Source of the DNA: Alentia gelatinosa
Taxonomy: Eukaryota; Annelida; Polychaeta; Phyllodocida; Polynoidae
Direction of reading: 5' to 3'
Assembly (NCBI GenBank): GCA_950022655.1
Contig: OX465581.1
Span: forward strand, 109,599,125 to 109,663,124
DNA: 64,000 bases
In this document: positions 45,930 to 57,690 of the stretch, one piece after another
Position numbering within the stretch: position 1 is the first letter of the stretch
Layout of the letters: the number at the start of each line of letters is the position of its first letter
Program-made: the position numbers and the translations under genes
The notes under the pieces: model-generated
What the model was told of the DNA's origin: nothing
Seen by the model: the letters and a program-made list of their open reading frames with translations, nothing else
Databases searched by the model: none

Positions 45930-46480
45930 GCAGAACGGGCCCTTCCCATGATACACCACGCGATCGCAGCTCCCCCTGCTGGGCAGTGCCCGCGGGCTAT
46001 GTGTCTTTTCCCGCTCTCGACTCGACGGTCGTCATTGTAAACACACAGCACCAACAAATTGAGCATCAGTCCGCCAGTCCGCGGCCCCCAAACCTATCAT
46101 TTACCTCCCTCCATTGGACACTGGCGGAACTAGGCGATCTATTGTCCCAAAGGTGGTCGCGGCGGCCCTTTAGCCCCTGGCACTGAGGGCTAGAACACTA
46201 TTATTTCGTGTGTGCCATCCCGTCCGTCCCTCGGTTTAATTACCGGAGGAGATCCGCTGCCATCTCACCCCACGATTGATTCCCTGCCTGCCGCGGGGCA
46301 TCCTGGGAAGGGACGGGAAGGTAGGGTGGCCACTTGTCCATCCACCTAGCGGCGTGACGGGGAACTAATTGTGCGGGTAGGTTAATGAAGTGGAGGGGTT
46401 TGTGTGGTCGCCAGAAGGAGGCTAGCGCGGTAGGGGGTCAGGTAGGTTGGGCTTTTTACCCCATCTGGTGATTGGTGGAC
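45930..46480. promoter_or_regulatory. GC-rich island upstream of a TATA box
   Basis: A CpG-rich block of about 550 bp ends shortly before a TATAAAA (46516-46522). The combination matches the arrangement upstream of the propeptide gene, but no downstream coding exon could be recognised. Confidence 0.35.
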
Positions 46481-46515
46481 AGAGAAAAGTCTCTCAGGTC
46501 AGACTCACTGATGCA

Positions 46516-46522
46516 TATAAAA
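46516..46522 (+). promoter_or_regulatory. Possible TATA box
   Basis: The string gcatataaaacggcgg is followed within about 110 bp by ATGG (46626), which opens a 23-codon frame reading MVCSQLFHLLLDILF. No gene can be assigned. Confidence 0.3.
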
Positions 46523-46659
46523 CGGCGGTGGTTAGCGGAGTGAGTGAGAAAGCCAACGAAGAGTATCTAGATGTGACCAACAAAGGCCCCAGCTGTGGGC
46601 CCGTCAGTTGCTTCACTCTTCAAGCATGGTTTGCTCACAATTATTTCATCTCTTGTTAG

Positions 46660-47954
46660 ATATTCTGTTCGACTTTACTTGTGATGCTCCAGTATAATGA
46701 GATAATTCTCCGTCCATATCAGGTTCCCCTAATAAAATATATGGCCTAAATCAGTGTATCAGCAAACATATCCGCATCATAGGTTTGTGTAATCAAGTTA
46801 GTATTTCTTCGGTTTTAAAAGGGTTTTGTTGACTCACAAAAATCACCTTCTTTAGCTGTTTTTTTTTTAAATTTTCAAGGTCGTGTAATTATAATGAGTA
46901 TCACCTTACGTCTCCTTTCATGTATTATGTATTTATCCAATCTATTTTAAGCTTAACCCTTTAAGTAAACTATATGTACTTATAAATGTAGTTAAGTGCT
47001 TGGTTGTACTGTGGGTACAGTACCTATATAAGGTATGGTCATGTATATATATATATATATATATAATTGTGTTTATCATCGTGGAGTTGAAAAATGAAGT
47101 AATTTACCCAAGGTCTGCAAGCGATTGTGGACTTGTGTGCCCATAGCTACCACAATAAGATATAACAAGTAGTCCAACTATGACGAATTGATATTAGTAT
47201 CTATGACATCAACGGCACAAGGTTGTTCGACCTTTGTACATCAGGTACAGGTAATTATTATACTATTCTATTTGTATCTTAAGTATGTGAGGTTGCACGA
47301 CCCACATATTTTGCCATATGATGCATTACCGGTTAGTTGCACGACCTACCAAACTCCAGTATTGATTGACAATGATTGTTAGAACTGGTCAAATATATCT
47401 AGTCTGAACTCATACTTTAATTCACTGGTCTCTTGATCGTTCTATTCTCATCATCACTCAATTGTTGGTTACACAATAGGCATAGATCCGCTTTCTATAC
47501 ATATTTCTTCTACACCCCAGTCATTTCGTCTAAATTACTAACTGCATGTATGTAGATCACATGAATTAACTAACTTTCCCTTAATACATGTATATAAAGT
47601 CTTCTGTTAGACTCATTTTAAAAACCAGCCTCTCTATGATCCAAATGTATCAAGCACAAGTGGGTCAATGAGGTATTTCTGTCTCTGGTGATTGTTCATG
47701 GTCAATTGGGCATGCCTCTAAGACCCTGAGACACTGGCCCTCTGCTGCGTCACCAATGTCACAGTGTCCGCACACAGATGGTGAAGGGCTAGCTTTTTGC
47801 AGCAAGCTCAAAGTTGATGTGACCACTCTAACGTCAAGGCAGCATATATCAGCGCGTGGCTCACGCTGAAAATGTCTGAACTGCCTTGCTGTTTGGTTTT
47901 AGTTGGTAGCACTAAATAAGGCTACAACGATGGCGTCATTTGACACATAAAATA
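46660..47954. other. No gene recognised
   Basis: It includes a short (AT)n run at about 47046-47065. Nothing else is supported. Confidence 0.4.
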
Positions 47955-48070
47955 TCTTCAAATCCTTTCAGATATTTCTCAACTGACTAGACCTGATCAT
48001 TAGAAAAATCACGACTTTTGTCAGAGTTTGGGAGCAATGATCAAATGGGATTTTTATGAACCATCTTGCA
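47955..48070 (+). repeat. Direct repeat bordering the gypsy remnant (left copy)
   Basis: Homologous to 51690-51790 in the same orientation: ctttcagat(a/g)tttct, ctagacctgat(c/t)att and tttgggagcaatgatcaaat. It borders the decayed gypsy region and could be part of its LTR or an older duplication. Confidence 0.6.
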
Positions 48071-48223
48071 ACTGTGTAAACCTTGATCCTTACTCAATAA
48101 AACCATCTGCTATAACTAAACACAACAAGGTCATGCTAAGAAGAAATCAGCCCGAGTTATGATTAAATATTCTCATTCTAATCTTAAAAAGTCTCTTTTA
48201 TTCTCCTGCAGTTTTTAAACATA

Positions 48224-48406
48224 CAGTAGAACCACGCCTAATGGACACCTTGCGTAAGCAGACACCCCACGTTAGCGGACACCTTTGCTCGGAATGGATT
48301 CCTCAATTAGGGGTTTAATTCAACCCCGTGTAAGCGGATACCCAGCAAAAACTGTCACTTTGGCCCGGAACGGAGCTTGTCAACTTAAGTTGGGTTCTAC
48401 CTACTG
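48224..48406. mobile_element. pogo/Tigger-like MITE
   Basis: It starts CAGTAGAACC after TA and contains (c)ggacacc, a ttgctcggaa block and tgtcactttggcc, ending gttgggttctac. The same plan is seen, better preserved, at 57691-58137. CAGTAGAACC-type ends with TA duplication are typical of pogo-like Tc1/mariner relatives. Confidence 0.65.
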
Positions 48407-49172
48407 CTCCTAATTCTAGCATAACATCTTTTAAACAACAATGTCTTTGATAATTATGCTGAGAAGGAAATCAACTGAGCGTCACTCTTTTGTCATTGCA
48501 CAGTTCCGACTTCCTCATGATTCTTAACCAGCCTTTTGAGTAAGACCCGGTCTGCTGATCATAAGAGTCACATAGTCATCAAATCTGTCAACTTCTGCTC
48601 GTAGCTAGGCCATGCCATGTCGTCATCAAGGAGGGGCAAGAGGCCTCACACAGGTTCATGACCATGTATCAGAATATAAGGGCTGTGCTGAGTCGAATAA
48701 GCCGGGGTAGCATTCAAACTAAAGGCGCTAGACACCTAATGCTCGTCCCAGTCAGCTTGATTCTTAGAGATGTAGTTCCGCAGAATTGTTAGCACACTGC
48801 AATTTGCACTTTCAGCAGCGCATTTTCCTGTGGATGCGCCACTGATCTGAACACTTGCTCTATTCTGTAGCTTGTACAAACTTCCTGGAAATATCTACTG
48901 GCAAAAACATTGCCATTGTCACTGATAATCTTTGCAGGCACACCGAATGTGCATTTGAAATGCTCCATGAAACCTTTTGCAAACAACAGTAAATGTCCAA
49001 TAATGATCTGCAATCACTATCATTTGGGCATTGCCTCATTTGGCAACAAACATTCTAGCACATCCAGTTTAATGGCATCCCATGCTACAGGCGCCAAGTC
49101 TCTGGTGATTAGAGCCGGCTTGATGGGAGGAGTTATCTGGTTTGTCTCAGTGCAAGTTTCTATCGTAAAACT

Positions 49173-49305
49173 GGATGAGTTTTAATCTTGGCCACCGTAT
49201 GCCACGACTGGAGTTTGGCATAGTGATTTCATGAGGCGAAGCCAAGTTAAGTCCGGAGTCAAAACTCCAGGAGTGGAATGCGGTGGCCACGATTAAAACG
49301 AATCA
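49173..49305. repeat. Fold-back repeat inside the gypsy remnant
   Basis: The arms ttttaatcttggccaccg and cggtggccacgattaaaa are inverted, with a second inner pair around gactggagttt and aaactccag. Confidence 0.65.
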
Positions 49306-49315
49306 GGTTTTGATT

Positions 49316-49464
49316 TTATCCTACCCTGTCTCCTCGATTTTGGAATATTATATGATAAAAATTCTGTATGCCACTAGTGGCATATAAAACATCGTATGCC
49401 AGGCAGCGTGGCATACGGAAACTCAATGTTAAGCTTATGGTATTTTATATTAGGGGTAGGATAA
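49316..49464. repeat. R1-like element
   Basis: The inverted ends TTATCCTACCC and ggggtaggataa (49453-49464) are like those at 36478. Internally, gtatgccactagtggcat forms a hairpin. Confidence 0.6.
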
Positions 49465-49511
49465 CATGTCTAAATGACTCAGTGCGTCTGATACCACATC
49501 GTCTTTACCTT

Positions 49512-50594
49512 AAGGCCCGGCCCCACTGGTGCGATGCGATTGTCGCAAGTCAATAAAAAGTCATAAACGGCTGGGTAAGGGTAATAAAAGCGGTGCCGCC
49601 CGTCGCATCGCACACAATCGCTTCTGTGGGGCCGGACTTGCGCACGTGTGCGATGCGACAGATCCGTCGCATCGCACATCTTGAAATGTTTATGATATGT
49701 GACGGATCCGTCGCACAGGTAGGGCATACTTCCTATTATTATCCATCTTATATAGAGCCCCCATTGTAAATGTATGGGGACTCAGTAAACTAATACCCAT
49801 ATGGTATACGGCCTAAAAACCATGGTAAATGGGAAAAATAGTCCCTTTTTGCTATAGACCAATGAAAAAGTACCCATTGTATACCCTGTAATATGACAAT
49901 TACTGGTTTTAATTCATTTGAAAAATGGATAATAAATGCAACAAACGATGGTTTTGAGGACAGGTGGCTTTGTAAATCACTCGAGGTTGAGGTCGTAATC
50001 CTCTCGCGGTTTATCACTGCCTGTCTACAAAACCATTGATTATTGTCTATTTATATTTGTAAAAAAATGAACTATAGTGTATATGTACTGCATTGAATAG
50101 TTCAACAGACTACGGGGTCGCAAGCGGTAGGAAAAGGTTGTGTTCTTTTGATACGCCTCGTGAATACATCTCTAGTTCAACAGACTACCCTGACCACTCG
50201 GGCCTGGGGCCCACCACACTCATTAATGACAGCATTCATTTGGGTGACAGGTTTCAAGAGGTGTGAAAGCTGTGAAAACAGCTGACTGTGGCTGTAGCCG
50301 AGGTGTAATTTTAATACCTTATAGAGCTTGAGGATTGAGAAGTGATATATTTATCATTCGATCTGTGTAACTCATTAATTTTAGAAATTAAATTTTACAC
50401 CAAGGCCTATGTACATAGGTGGTGCAGAAGTGATGCGACGAATCCATCGCATCAGTGGGGCATACCCTGGACTTTTCTTGCGATTGAGTGCGATGAATCC
50501 ATCGCAATAGGGGTCATAAACCCCGCCGAGGGGGGCGTTTATTGGGTCATAAAACGTATGCGACAATTGCATCGCACCAGTGGGGCCGGGCCTT
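49512..50594. mobile_element. Non-autonomous element with 36-bp terminal inverted repeats
   Basis: Left end AAGGCCCGGCCCCACTGG and onward (49512-49547) matches the inverted right end (50559-50594) at 35 of 36 positions by eye. Subterminal (t)gcgatgcga / tcgcatcgc strings repeat many times on both sides. It contains an inverted R4 copy at 49733-50065. No transposase is seen. It sits within the gypsy pol remnant, near the end of the RNase H part. Confidence 0.8.
49733..50065 (-). repeat. Fold-back family R4, inverted copy
   Basis: The reverse complement aligns with 43233-43610, including atggataataa, tttactgagtcccca, ggccgtatacca and the palindromic end with ccattgattattgtct. Confidence 0.7.
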
Positions 50595-50824
50595 TACAGA
50601 TGAACTACTCTGGGCTTCAACTGTCTATCTAAGTCTGCAGCCCACCAGACCTGCCAGGGCGACAGCTTGCTACAGGGATTCATAATGTATTGCAAAGGCA
50701 TGTGCTCCGTTTGTATCAAGAAAAGTTTCCCTTCCAAATATAATCTCCAATAGAAGCATGCATGTATTATGTCTGCCAATTCCCTGTCAAGAGTACTATA
50801 GTGGGTTTTTTTCAGAGTGCTGGC

Positions 50825-51270
50825 TCGTTGGGATCGGTTAGGTAAGTAACTAGTGATACAGTTGGTCATTGAGTTACCAATTGAAAAATCATCATTTATT
50901 TTCTGAACAATTGATTTCCTGTTCACATGGTCAACAGCTTTACTAGAATATATAAATACACATGGGTTTAAACGTTTACAAGTTGACTCTGTTAGTGTAT
51001 AAGTCATTGACTAACACTACCAACGCGTCAGTTCTGCCTGAAGCGTTATTCTCTATAATATTAGATAGAAATTAGTGGACAATTCTCTTAAATAATTTCC
51101 AGTGAATGGGTAATAATGCAATTGGCCAAAGGTCTCCTGGCTAATTAGGATTGTTTTCCTTAGGTATCAAAATAATCAATCATGATTTCGGTAAAAGAGC
51201 AGCAGTAAAAATATTTTGGAACACATGCCTAAGATCAATAATAACAATAAAAGAATCTTTAAGAACTAAC
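50825..51270 (-). pseudogene. LINE reverse-transcriptase fragment inside gypsy RNase H
   Basis: Minus-strand frames give GDLWPIALLPIHWKLFKRI (about 51145-51085, like the N.RPI(S/A)LLP...K..E(K/R) block) and FIYSSKAVDHVNRKSIV...ITSYLPNRSQR (50955-50845, like D.SKAFD.V.H..L and YL.NR.Q). It lies exactly between two parts of the gypsy RNase H domain, so it inserted after the gypsy element did. Confidence 0.7.
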
Positions 51271-51689
51271 TTTTAAGAACAATCCAAGTCTTTTGCTGTA
51301 TAGCTACAGGTTGGAGATTATTTTCATCATCGTATTGAGACAGAATGTCTCCCAAACCTAAATAAGATGCATCTGTGATAACTACAAACTCACGAGAGAA
51401 CAGCAATTATTCCTGAAACAATCTCTCACAGTCATCATCCCATACACATTCTACATTTTGTTTTGTCAGACCATAAGGTGTTAGCACATTTCGCATTATT
51501 CCGAATGAATTTACGATTTTGACCAGTCACCCCTAGAAAACTTCATATTTGGGTGCATGTTTGGGTACTTATGGAGCAGCAACTATACATTTGCCGGGCT
51601 TCAGTCTGAAACCAGCCTTACCTGTGCGCTGTAGCACTATCTCCTTCAAGTGTTGATCAAAAGAACCTCTATAATCATCTCTCATCCTC

Positions 51690-51790
51690 TTCAAAGCCTT
51701 TCAGATGTTTCTGACTAGACCTGATTATTAAAGAAATCACAACTTTTGACAAAGTTTGGGAGCAATGATCAAATGAGATTTATTACAGGA
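51690..51790 (+). repeat. Direct repeat bordering the gypsy remnant (right copy)
   Basis: Homologous to 47955-48070 in the same orientation. Confidence 0.6.
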
Positions 51791-52050
51791 TTCGTCCACA
51801 GCTATATCTGCCAAGACTTCAGTGGTGCAAATACAAACAAATGCAAGGTAAAATACTAAATCTTTCAATCAAACTACACACTGAGGCAATTAGCTGATAG
51901 ACCGATGGAACAGAATATGATAATTGTATGATACTATATTTTATTTTTATTTTAACCAGTTCTGATTGGTAAATTGCAATATTTATAAATCACCATGTGG
52001 TGCTACTGTGAATTGTAGCATATGCCTTTGAATATATGTGTGTTCCAAAC

Positions 52051-52268
52051 AGACATTATCTCACTAGAATATATGAAAAAATCCTCGCCAAAGTCCCAGA
52101 GCCAGTTCGAAAGATACATCATCGCTACTGCTCACTCTCCCAGTAGATCTTTCATGGCTCTTGCGCTTGTAAATCTCTGCTTCAACCCTGATATCACTCT
52201 CCATGACGACGTTGCGACGTCATCGTGCAACGGCCACCTACCGGATCACCAGTGTACTATCGATCAAG
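52051..52268 (+). CDS. Possible internal exon, unrecognised
   Basis: Open in one frame across a segment with coding-like codon use (SQSQFERYIIATAHSPSRS, then FMALALVNLCFNPDITLHD). It is bounded by an acceptor-like ttccaaacag and a donor-like caag|gtgaat. No family is recognised and neighbouring exons were not found, so it could be chance. Confidence 0.28.
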
Positions 52269-52559
52269 GTGAATATTCGCGAATTCATCCGAGCCTAAGG
52301 GTAGGGTGATACAATGAATGGGTGAGTTCTAAAACGCTCCTTTTTTTAATGATTTCAGTCAAACGATAACAAAGAGACATAGTGAGTGTGACTGAATTCT
52401 ATCTGTCCTAAACTTTTGGTTGACATGGCAATACTTGTTCTTACGGTAATATAGTTTACTTTTACATATCCTGCCGCAAGTATACAAAGTTAAGAAAATC
52501 CTCTCTGAAATCTAGAGGACATAAATTTGCAAACAGTTATTTTTATTTTCAAGGAACAT

Positions 52560-52860
52560 GCCCCATGCAGCTCCCATCACGCCACCTGCTTCCAGTGACA
52601 CCGCGTGTGTTACGTCACGCCTTTTTGTGCACAGAAGCGGCACTTTGCAGATTCCGTAGCCTATAGGAGCTGACATGTTGTGTCGGCTGTGTGGTGTAGC
52701 TCGGGGCCGCGCGGTGCGCTCACAAAACGGCGCCAAACACATTCCTTGACGATGTTTGAGCCGCTCAGAGCCTCTGCTTAGCCGAGCAGACGACATCCAG
52801 ACGGCGGGAAACAACAGTTACTGTCACTCCCGTTAGGGGCGCCCTAACGCGATGCTCTTT
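52560..52860. other. GC-rich island
   Basis: CpG-rich DNA with frames on both strands and no recognised protein motif. It may be a promoter or other regulatory block. Confidence 0.35.
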
Positions 52861-52869
52861 ACGGAGTTC

Positions 52870-53329
52870 TCCAGCGGAAAGACATGTGTTCAGTTATGGA
52901 GAAATCAACAAGCATGTATAACATGGGGAGTCAGGCGTGAACTCTCCACGGTATCATTCAGTAACACCAGGCTATAAATAGTTGCATAGAGGTAAAAGTT
53001 AAATAGGATGAAGACCTGAGCCATGCTACACTGGGTCTTTTTGCTGGACCTGGTCCCAGTCCTTGCAAGTTTTGAATAATCTGTTCATATTTCAACACGT
53101 GTCGTGTTTTCAAACAGGTATGAAAACCTGAGCGAGCTGTCTAGTCTTTTCTGGTCGAGAATACCTGTATTGCACCCTTTTTCTCGAGTATGCAAAATTT
53201 CTGATCTTAGTAAACAAATATCTGGAACCCATTTTGGTCCATAAACTGATCATGTGTTGTAAATGTACTTGCAAACTTTAAAATGGCTATAGGGTTATCA
53301 CGACACAAGTACAATCTGTTAGTTTCTCT
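52870..53329. other. No gene recognised
   Basis: Nothing supported. Confidence 0.4.
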
Positions 53330-53510
53330 CGAGTTTTACAAAAAAGTCTCCTAAATATAGAGGTCATAGGCTCTGGAACGCTCAATCCAAAGAATTGAAA
53401 ATTGCTCCTTCATTTAAGGCTAGGGTGAATGCACTACCAGAAATTCCTGAGAAATGGCCTCAGCTTGGCCGCTACAAAACTATGCGAACCGATGAGAACT
53501 AATTGTTGTA
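53330..53510 (+). pseudogene. Possible C-terminal fragment of a LINE
   Basis: The + frame reads KSPKYRGHRLWNAQSKEL then KIAPSFKARVNALPE, resembling the YRG..LWN.LP...+...S...FK+ ending of many LINE ORF2 proteins. It is short and isolated. Confidence 0.35.
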
Positions 53511-53629
53511 GAGCACACGTGCGGAGTCATTAAACTGAAGAAGTTACTTCTCATGCTTTACTGGGGATGCAAAAACGTTGTCACGTGCATTAGGACCTTT
53601 GAAAGATTGGATTGTAATACTAAATATGC

Positions 53630-53636
<7 letters not shown>

Positions 53637-53661
<25 letters not shown>
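53637..53661. repeat. (AT)n microsatellite
   Basis: A TA dinucleotide run of about 25 bp. Confidence 0.9.
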
Positions 53662-53662
<1 letters not shown>

Positions 53663-54005
53663 GTATAAGATAAATAAACCCCAGACTAAGAAAGGTTTAT
53701 TTAGAGTATAAATGGGACAAGTGCAGCTGCCGTTCTCGACGCTAGAGGGACCATACGAGGGACCAATTCTCCCGCTACCCCAAGAGGGCGACACAGGGGG
53801 ATCACGTCACACCTCATTGACTTGCGGAATCGAGGTGCTGAGGATCGACCTCTTCCTCCTCCGCCACCAGAGAGACCAGACGTCCGAGAAATTTTCTTTT
53901 AATTGGAGGATTGATTCGTGGAATAAATAATAACCCAAACCCTACATCTGATTTATTTATCATTAAACATCATATATCTTCATGACTAAATGAATACGTA
54001 TCTTT

Positions 54006-54011
<6 letters not shown>

Positions 54012-54076
<65 letters not shown>
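54012..54076. repeat. (AT)n microsatellite, ~65 bp
   Basis: A pure TA dinucleotide run. Confidence 0.95.
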
Positions 54077-54078
<2 letters not shown>

Positions 54079-54433
54079 TTTGAAACCATAAACTGGCTCA
54101 TCATCATCAATACTAACAATGTTCATCAATTATATATCATTATTCGGTGGGTGAAAATCTTTAACTGGAAAATGCGCTTTCCCGGTGAGGTGTGCGCTCT
54201 TTCCATGGAAAAAATTTAAGCGGATCGCTCGTCTTTGAAATTATATATCATTATTCATCTTTTACTGCTTGCATTACTACAAATATCGATTGGATGTGGC
54301 TATGAGTTTGAATACACATGGAACTGTATGGCCAGTTGAAACCAAATGTACTTTTGAACTGGAAAGTGACTGAAAACGTCATTGTGCACTGCACTGTACC
54401 TGGGTTAAGATGTAGACGCGTTGCATGGACTAG

Positions 54434-54479
54434 AGGTTGGCGCGTAGTAATTCGCTTGGATATTACTATGCGCCAACTC
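54434..54479. repeat. Strong hairpin
   Basis: The arms ggttggcgcgtagtaat and attactatgcgccaact pair across a short spacer (ttggat), with one mismatch. The wider context 54330-54480 may be a fold-back element. Confidence 0.65.
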
Positions 54480-56039
54480 CTCGGATAATTCGGCCACTGG
54501 TATCCGCAATCAGTTAACATTGTGTATATATTCACCTAAACTACACTTATTGATTTGTGTATAATCACAATGAAAAAACATTCCCGGCAATACCGTGATT
54601 CATATAGTGCTTAACAAAGCAATGATTTGAACATTATGGCAACTCTTTATATGTTTGAGGTATGCTGTTATTTTTACTTACTTCCAAGCCTGAGAATTAC
54701 AGATATGCATTATATCATAGCTTACATGTATATACTATAGTTGATTTGTGAGGAAGATATGTTTTCAAGGCTACAGCAGACTACAGGAGACAACTGCCGG
54801 CCTTTGCAGCCTAGTCCAATTTCGTCGCGTCCGTTCAAAAGAATCTGCATGCGTACCATTGGTTTTAATCATTAAACGCTTCATTGACAAAAAGCAACCT
54901 GTAATGAAAGTGATTTATTCACCTTTTCGTAAGATGTTCTCAATGAGATGATAAAAGGTTTTCAAAGAAGTTCCCTGAACTGCCTTCACACCAGATCATT
55001 GTTTGTGTTTTTGCGCCCATTACCATATTTGATGTTATTATATAATTGTCTAAGATCTATAAATGTAGAAGGAATAATGTATATAAATATATATCTAGAT
55101 GTATAGTATCCTTGCCTTCATTTATGAATGTACTTGTACCTTTTCAGTTTACATTTGATCTTTTTCACAATACTATAATATTCAAAACGCAGCGATGCAA
55201 TCTGTAAGATAACTATATAAGTATAGAAAATATGGAATGCTGTGGCAGACCGCGACTACTTTGTAAGCGAACCGACCTGAATAAATTTTTTTTTTTTTTT
55301 TTTCAAAAACTGAGTCCTTGTATCGAGCATGTATACACACTTTTAAAAAGGTGGTGACAATTGAAATCCTTTAATAAGCACTTTCCTGTGACGTTTACTA
55401 ATTGTTGTATTTTCCTAAATATGTAAAATCTACTTTGGGAAAAGACTTATTGTGTTGTATTTCAAGTGACTGCTTTTGTTGCCAAAAGAGAGAATATAGT
55501 GTGAACTCCGAGCTCATTTTCTTTTCGTAATAATGCCTATAATGGTTGGTAATAAAATAATACATTAACTAAAAGAATAATATAAGTACAAAATATTTAC
55601 ACATTAGACTCAACATAGAAAGATACATGTATTATCTTGTGTTCAGCTGAAGACTGCATTCATATTCCTGTATTCCCATTGCTGTAAGAAAGAAGTTAAA
55701 GTTCAAAAACAGGTTCAAATAGAGTTCGACTCGCATGTCATTTCATGGAAGTAGATTTCCATGACACACCAAACGTTTTTGCTTCCATCGTGGAATTTCG
55801 GTTTCCCTTCATCTTCATCAAAAACAGAAGATAGGGACTGTGAAAAGAAATATATTGATCACGATATCACCCATGTACAGTCTTTATGTGAGGTGTCAAC
55901 TACTGGGATGCTGTCTTTATTTGAGATGTCAAATACTGGGATTCACTGTTCACGAGTCGTTTGAAATAGTTTCTTCGAGTCTCATCTTCACTGGAGTTTA
56001 AAATGGGGAATTTTCGAATACCAGGAAATCAATGACACA
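54480..56039. other. No gene recognised
   Basis: AT-rich DNA with a run of 18 T at about 55286-55303. Frames at 54748-54951 and 55761-55964 have no recognised motif. Confidence 0.4.
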
Positions 56040-56560
56040 GACAACGTGTTAATCGCTGCTGTTTTGTGTTGGCGCATGCCCAGAGACGAGCAGGGGATGA
56101 CCCGCCACCTGGCGTCCTAAATCTGAGTCAGCCGTCTGCCGAGGTACGCCCACGCACTTCCGGCGCTTCCAGGAAGTGCTGGTGAGCGTCCGTCGTTCCG
56201 TGCGGGGCCCTGGGCGATATTAGGAGAAGGGGGGCACTTACAGTCCAGGCCATAGACAGATAATCAAGCTTGGGGTATCTGCGAGCGACATCATCTCCTG
56301 GTTATTGTGTGGGAGTGTTGAGAGGGTAGGATCCTGGAGTGTATGTTAGAGTGGTGGTGGTGGTGGTGGTAGTAGTGGTTGTAGAAGAACACTTTAGCGG
56401 GTAATGACTGTCTGCCCCCAGTGTTCAATGCGCCCACAGGGTGCGGCAGAAGAGTCGGCGGCCTATCAGGAGGCGCCTCCCCGCCACCCCGAGCAGTAAA
56501 CAATGAACACCTCATATCTGCTCATTTCAACTCAACCCCTTACATCAGTAAAGTGAATCA
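56040..56560. promoter_or_regulatory. GC-rich island upstream of the TATA box at 56.6 kb
   Basis: A rise in GC and CpG over about 450 bp, including a (GGT)n tract at about 56350-56375, ends about 120 bp before the TATA box. Promoter function is inferred from position. Confidence 0.4.
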
Positions 56561-56635
56561 AACATAAACACGGGTTTAAAGTTTTAAAAAGAAAAGACAT
56601 AAAAAAATGGAGAGGGATGTAGGCGCGGTGTAGAC

Positions 56636-56643
56636 TATATAAA
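56636..56643 (+). promoter_or_regulatory. TATA box of a candidate first exon
   Basis: TATATAAA is followed about 25-30 bp downstream by cttggcacatga, and then by a GC-balanced leader up to an ATG and a consensus splice donor. Confidence 0.5.
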
Positions 56644-56763
56644 CGCTGATGGCGCAGACACTTGGCACATGAACAGCTCACGGAGAAGCACAGAGCAGCT
56701 CAGACATAAGGAAGTGAGCGCGGATAGTATACGCTACCAGAAGGATCAGTGTTTAAAGAGGCG

Positions 56764-56789
56764 ATGACGAATCCGGGGGCAGTTCTATG
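56764..56789 (+). CDS. Candidate first coding exon (MTNPGAVL...), partial gene
   Basis: The ATG in gcgATGACG opens an eight-codon stretch and reaches ctatg|gtaagt, a perfect donor (phase 2), about 125 bp after the TATA box. The layout (TATA, leader, short coding start, donor) matches a 5' terminal exon. Downstream exons could not be identified in the remaining 7 kb, so the product is unknown and the gene may continue beyond the window. Confidence 0.35.
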
Positions 56790-57690
56790 GTAAGTTGGCT
56801 ACTTGAGTATGTATTTGACTGCTATAGGATGGTGCCTCCTATACTCAACACTCATATAGACAGACATAGCATAATTTACTACGCGTGGTATACTAGCCCT
56901 ACACGATAATTCATCTTTTCTTGCCTTCACGCATCTCATACTGGAAGATCATCTAAAATGCACATAGGCTATATATCTACACTGGATTAAACATGGTAAT
57001 GATTTCGATCATTGCGGTGAGATATTCAGTATTGTGGGTGGGAAATTGTCTAGGAGTCCCTTAGACAATGTATTGTGAGGGAAAAGGTATGGTTTGATTA
57101 AAAATCAGATATATAGTCAGTGACAAGACGGACTACACTATTGTGATTTCATGATGTACAAGGTATTGTGATTAATGGATACAGTGTTCATCTACTTACT
57201 CTAAATTTGACATATCTTAGATATCATGGATTTCGACCGAGAAAGTATTTCATTGCCTTTTTGAATGAAGAAAGAAATGGTAGGCAGTGTAACTCGGATC
57301 AGCAGTGGGCATGTGACATCGATCAGTGTGTTACTCAGTCTCTGTCAAGTTAGAACTAATAGACTACTTCGATTATTGTTTTTACGATTTCACTACTGTC
57401 GTAACGGAGACTCGTTTTACCGTTCATTAAGTTGTTGTTTTTTCACGCAGAGATCAAAATCATCTTTTCGCAAGCGCATATAAAATGAAATTATGGTATG
57501 CAACTATATAGATATCCAGCTACCTGTCGCTTGTGAAAAGTCATCTGGAATCGTATATCAAATAATTGACATGAACATGTATTATATTGCAAAAAAAGCA
57601 AAAATAAAATAGAATAAAAAATTGCCGAACAAACCAATCTTCCACAACCACGGGGAAATCCGAGTTTGACTTTGACACGTATATCAAGTA
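56790..57690. other. Probable intron of the 56.7-kb candidate gene; nothing else recognised
   Basis: AT-rich DNA after a splice donor, with short frames only. Confidence 0.35.

Larger units (their letters stand above)
48480..51680 (-). pseudogene. Ty3/gypsy retrotransposon pol remnant, repeatedly interrupted
   Basis: On the minus strand, from right to left: a reverse-transcriptase thumb-like stretch (FDQHLKEIVLQRTGKAGFRLKPGKC, about 51660-51590, like the HL..V...L..AGL.L...KC block), an RNase H start (VVITDASYLGLGDILSQ, 51385-51335), the later RNase H piece THYSTLDRELADI...FYWRLYLEGKLF (50820-50690), then integrase: a PPIKPA...D stretch at about 49150-49060 and FGVPAKIISDNGNVFASRYF (48950-48890) followed by HPQENALL. 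Gag, protease and the front of the reverse transcriptase are missing. Stops and shifts are common. It is interrupted by a LINE piece, a 1.1-kb TIR element and two small repeats. Confidence 0.75.
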
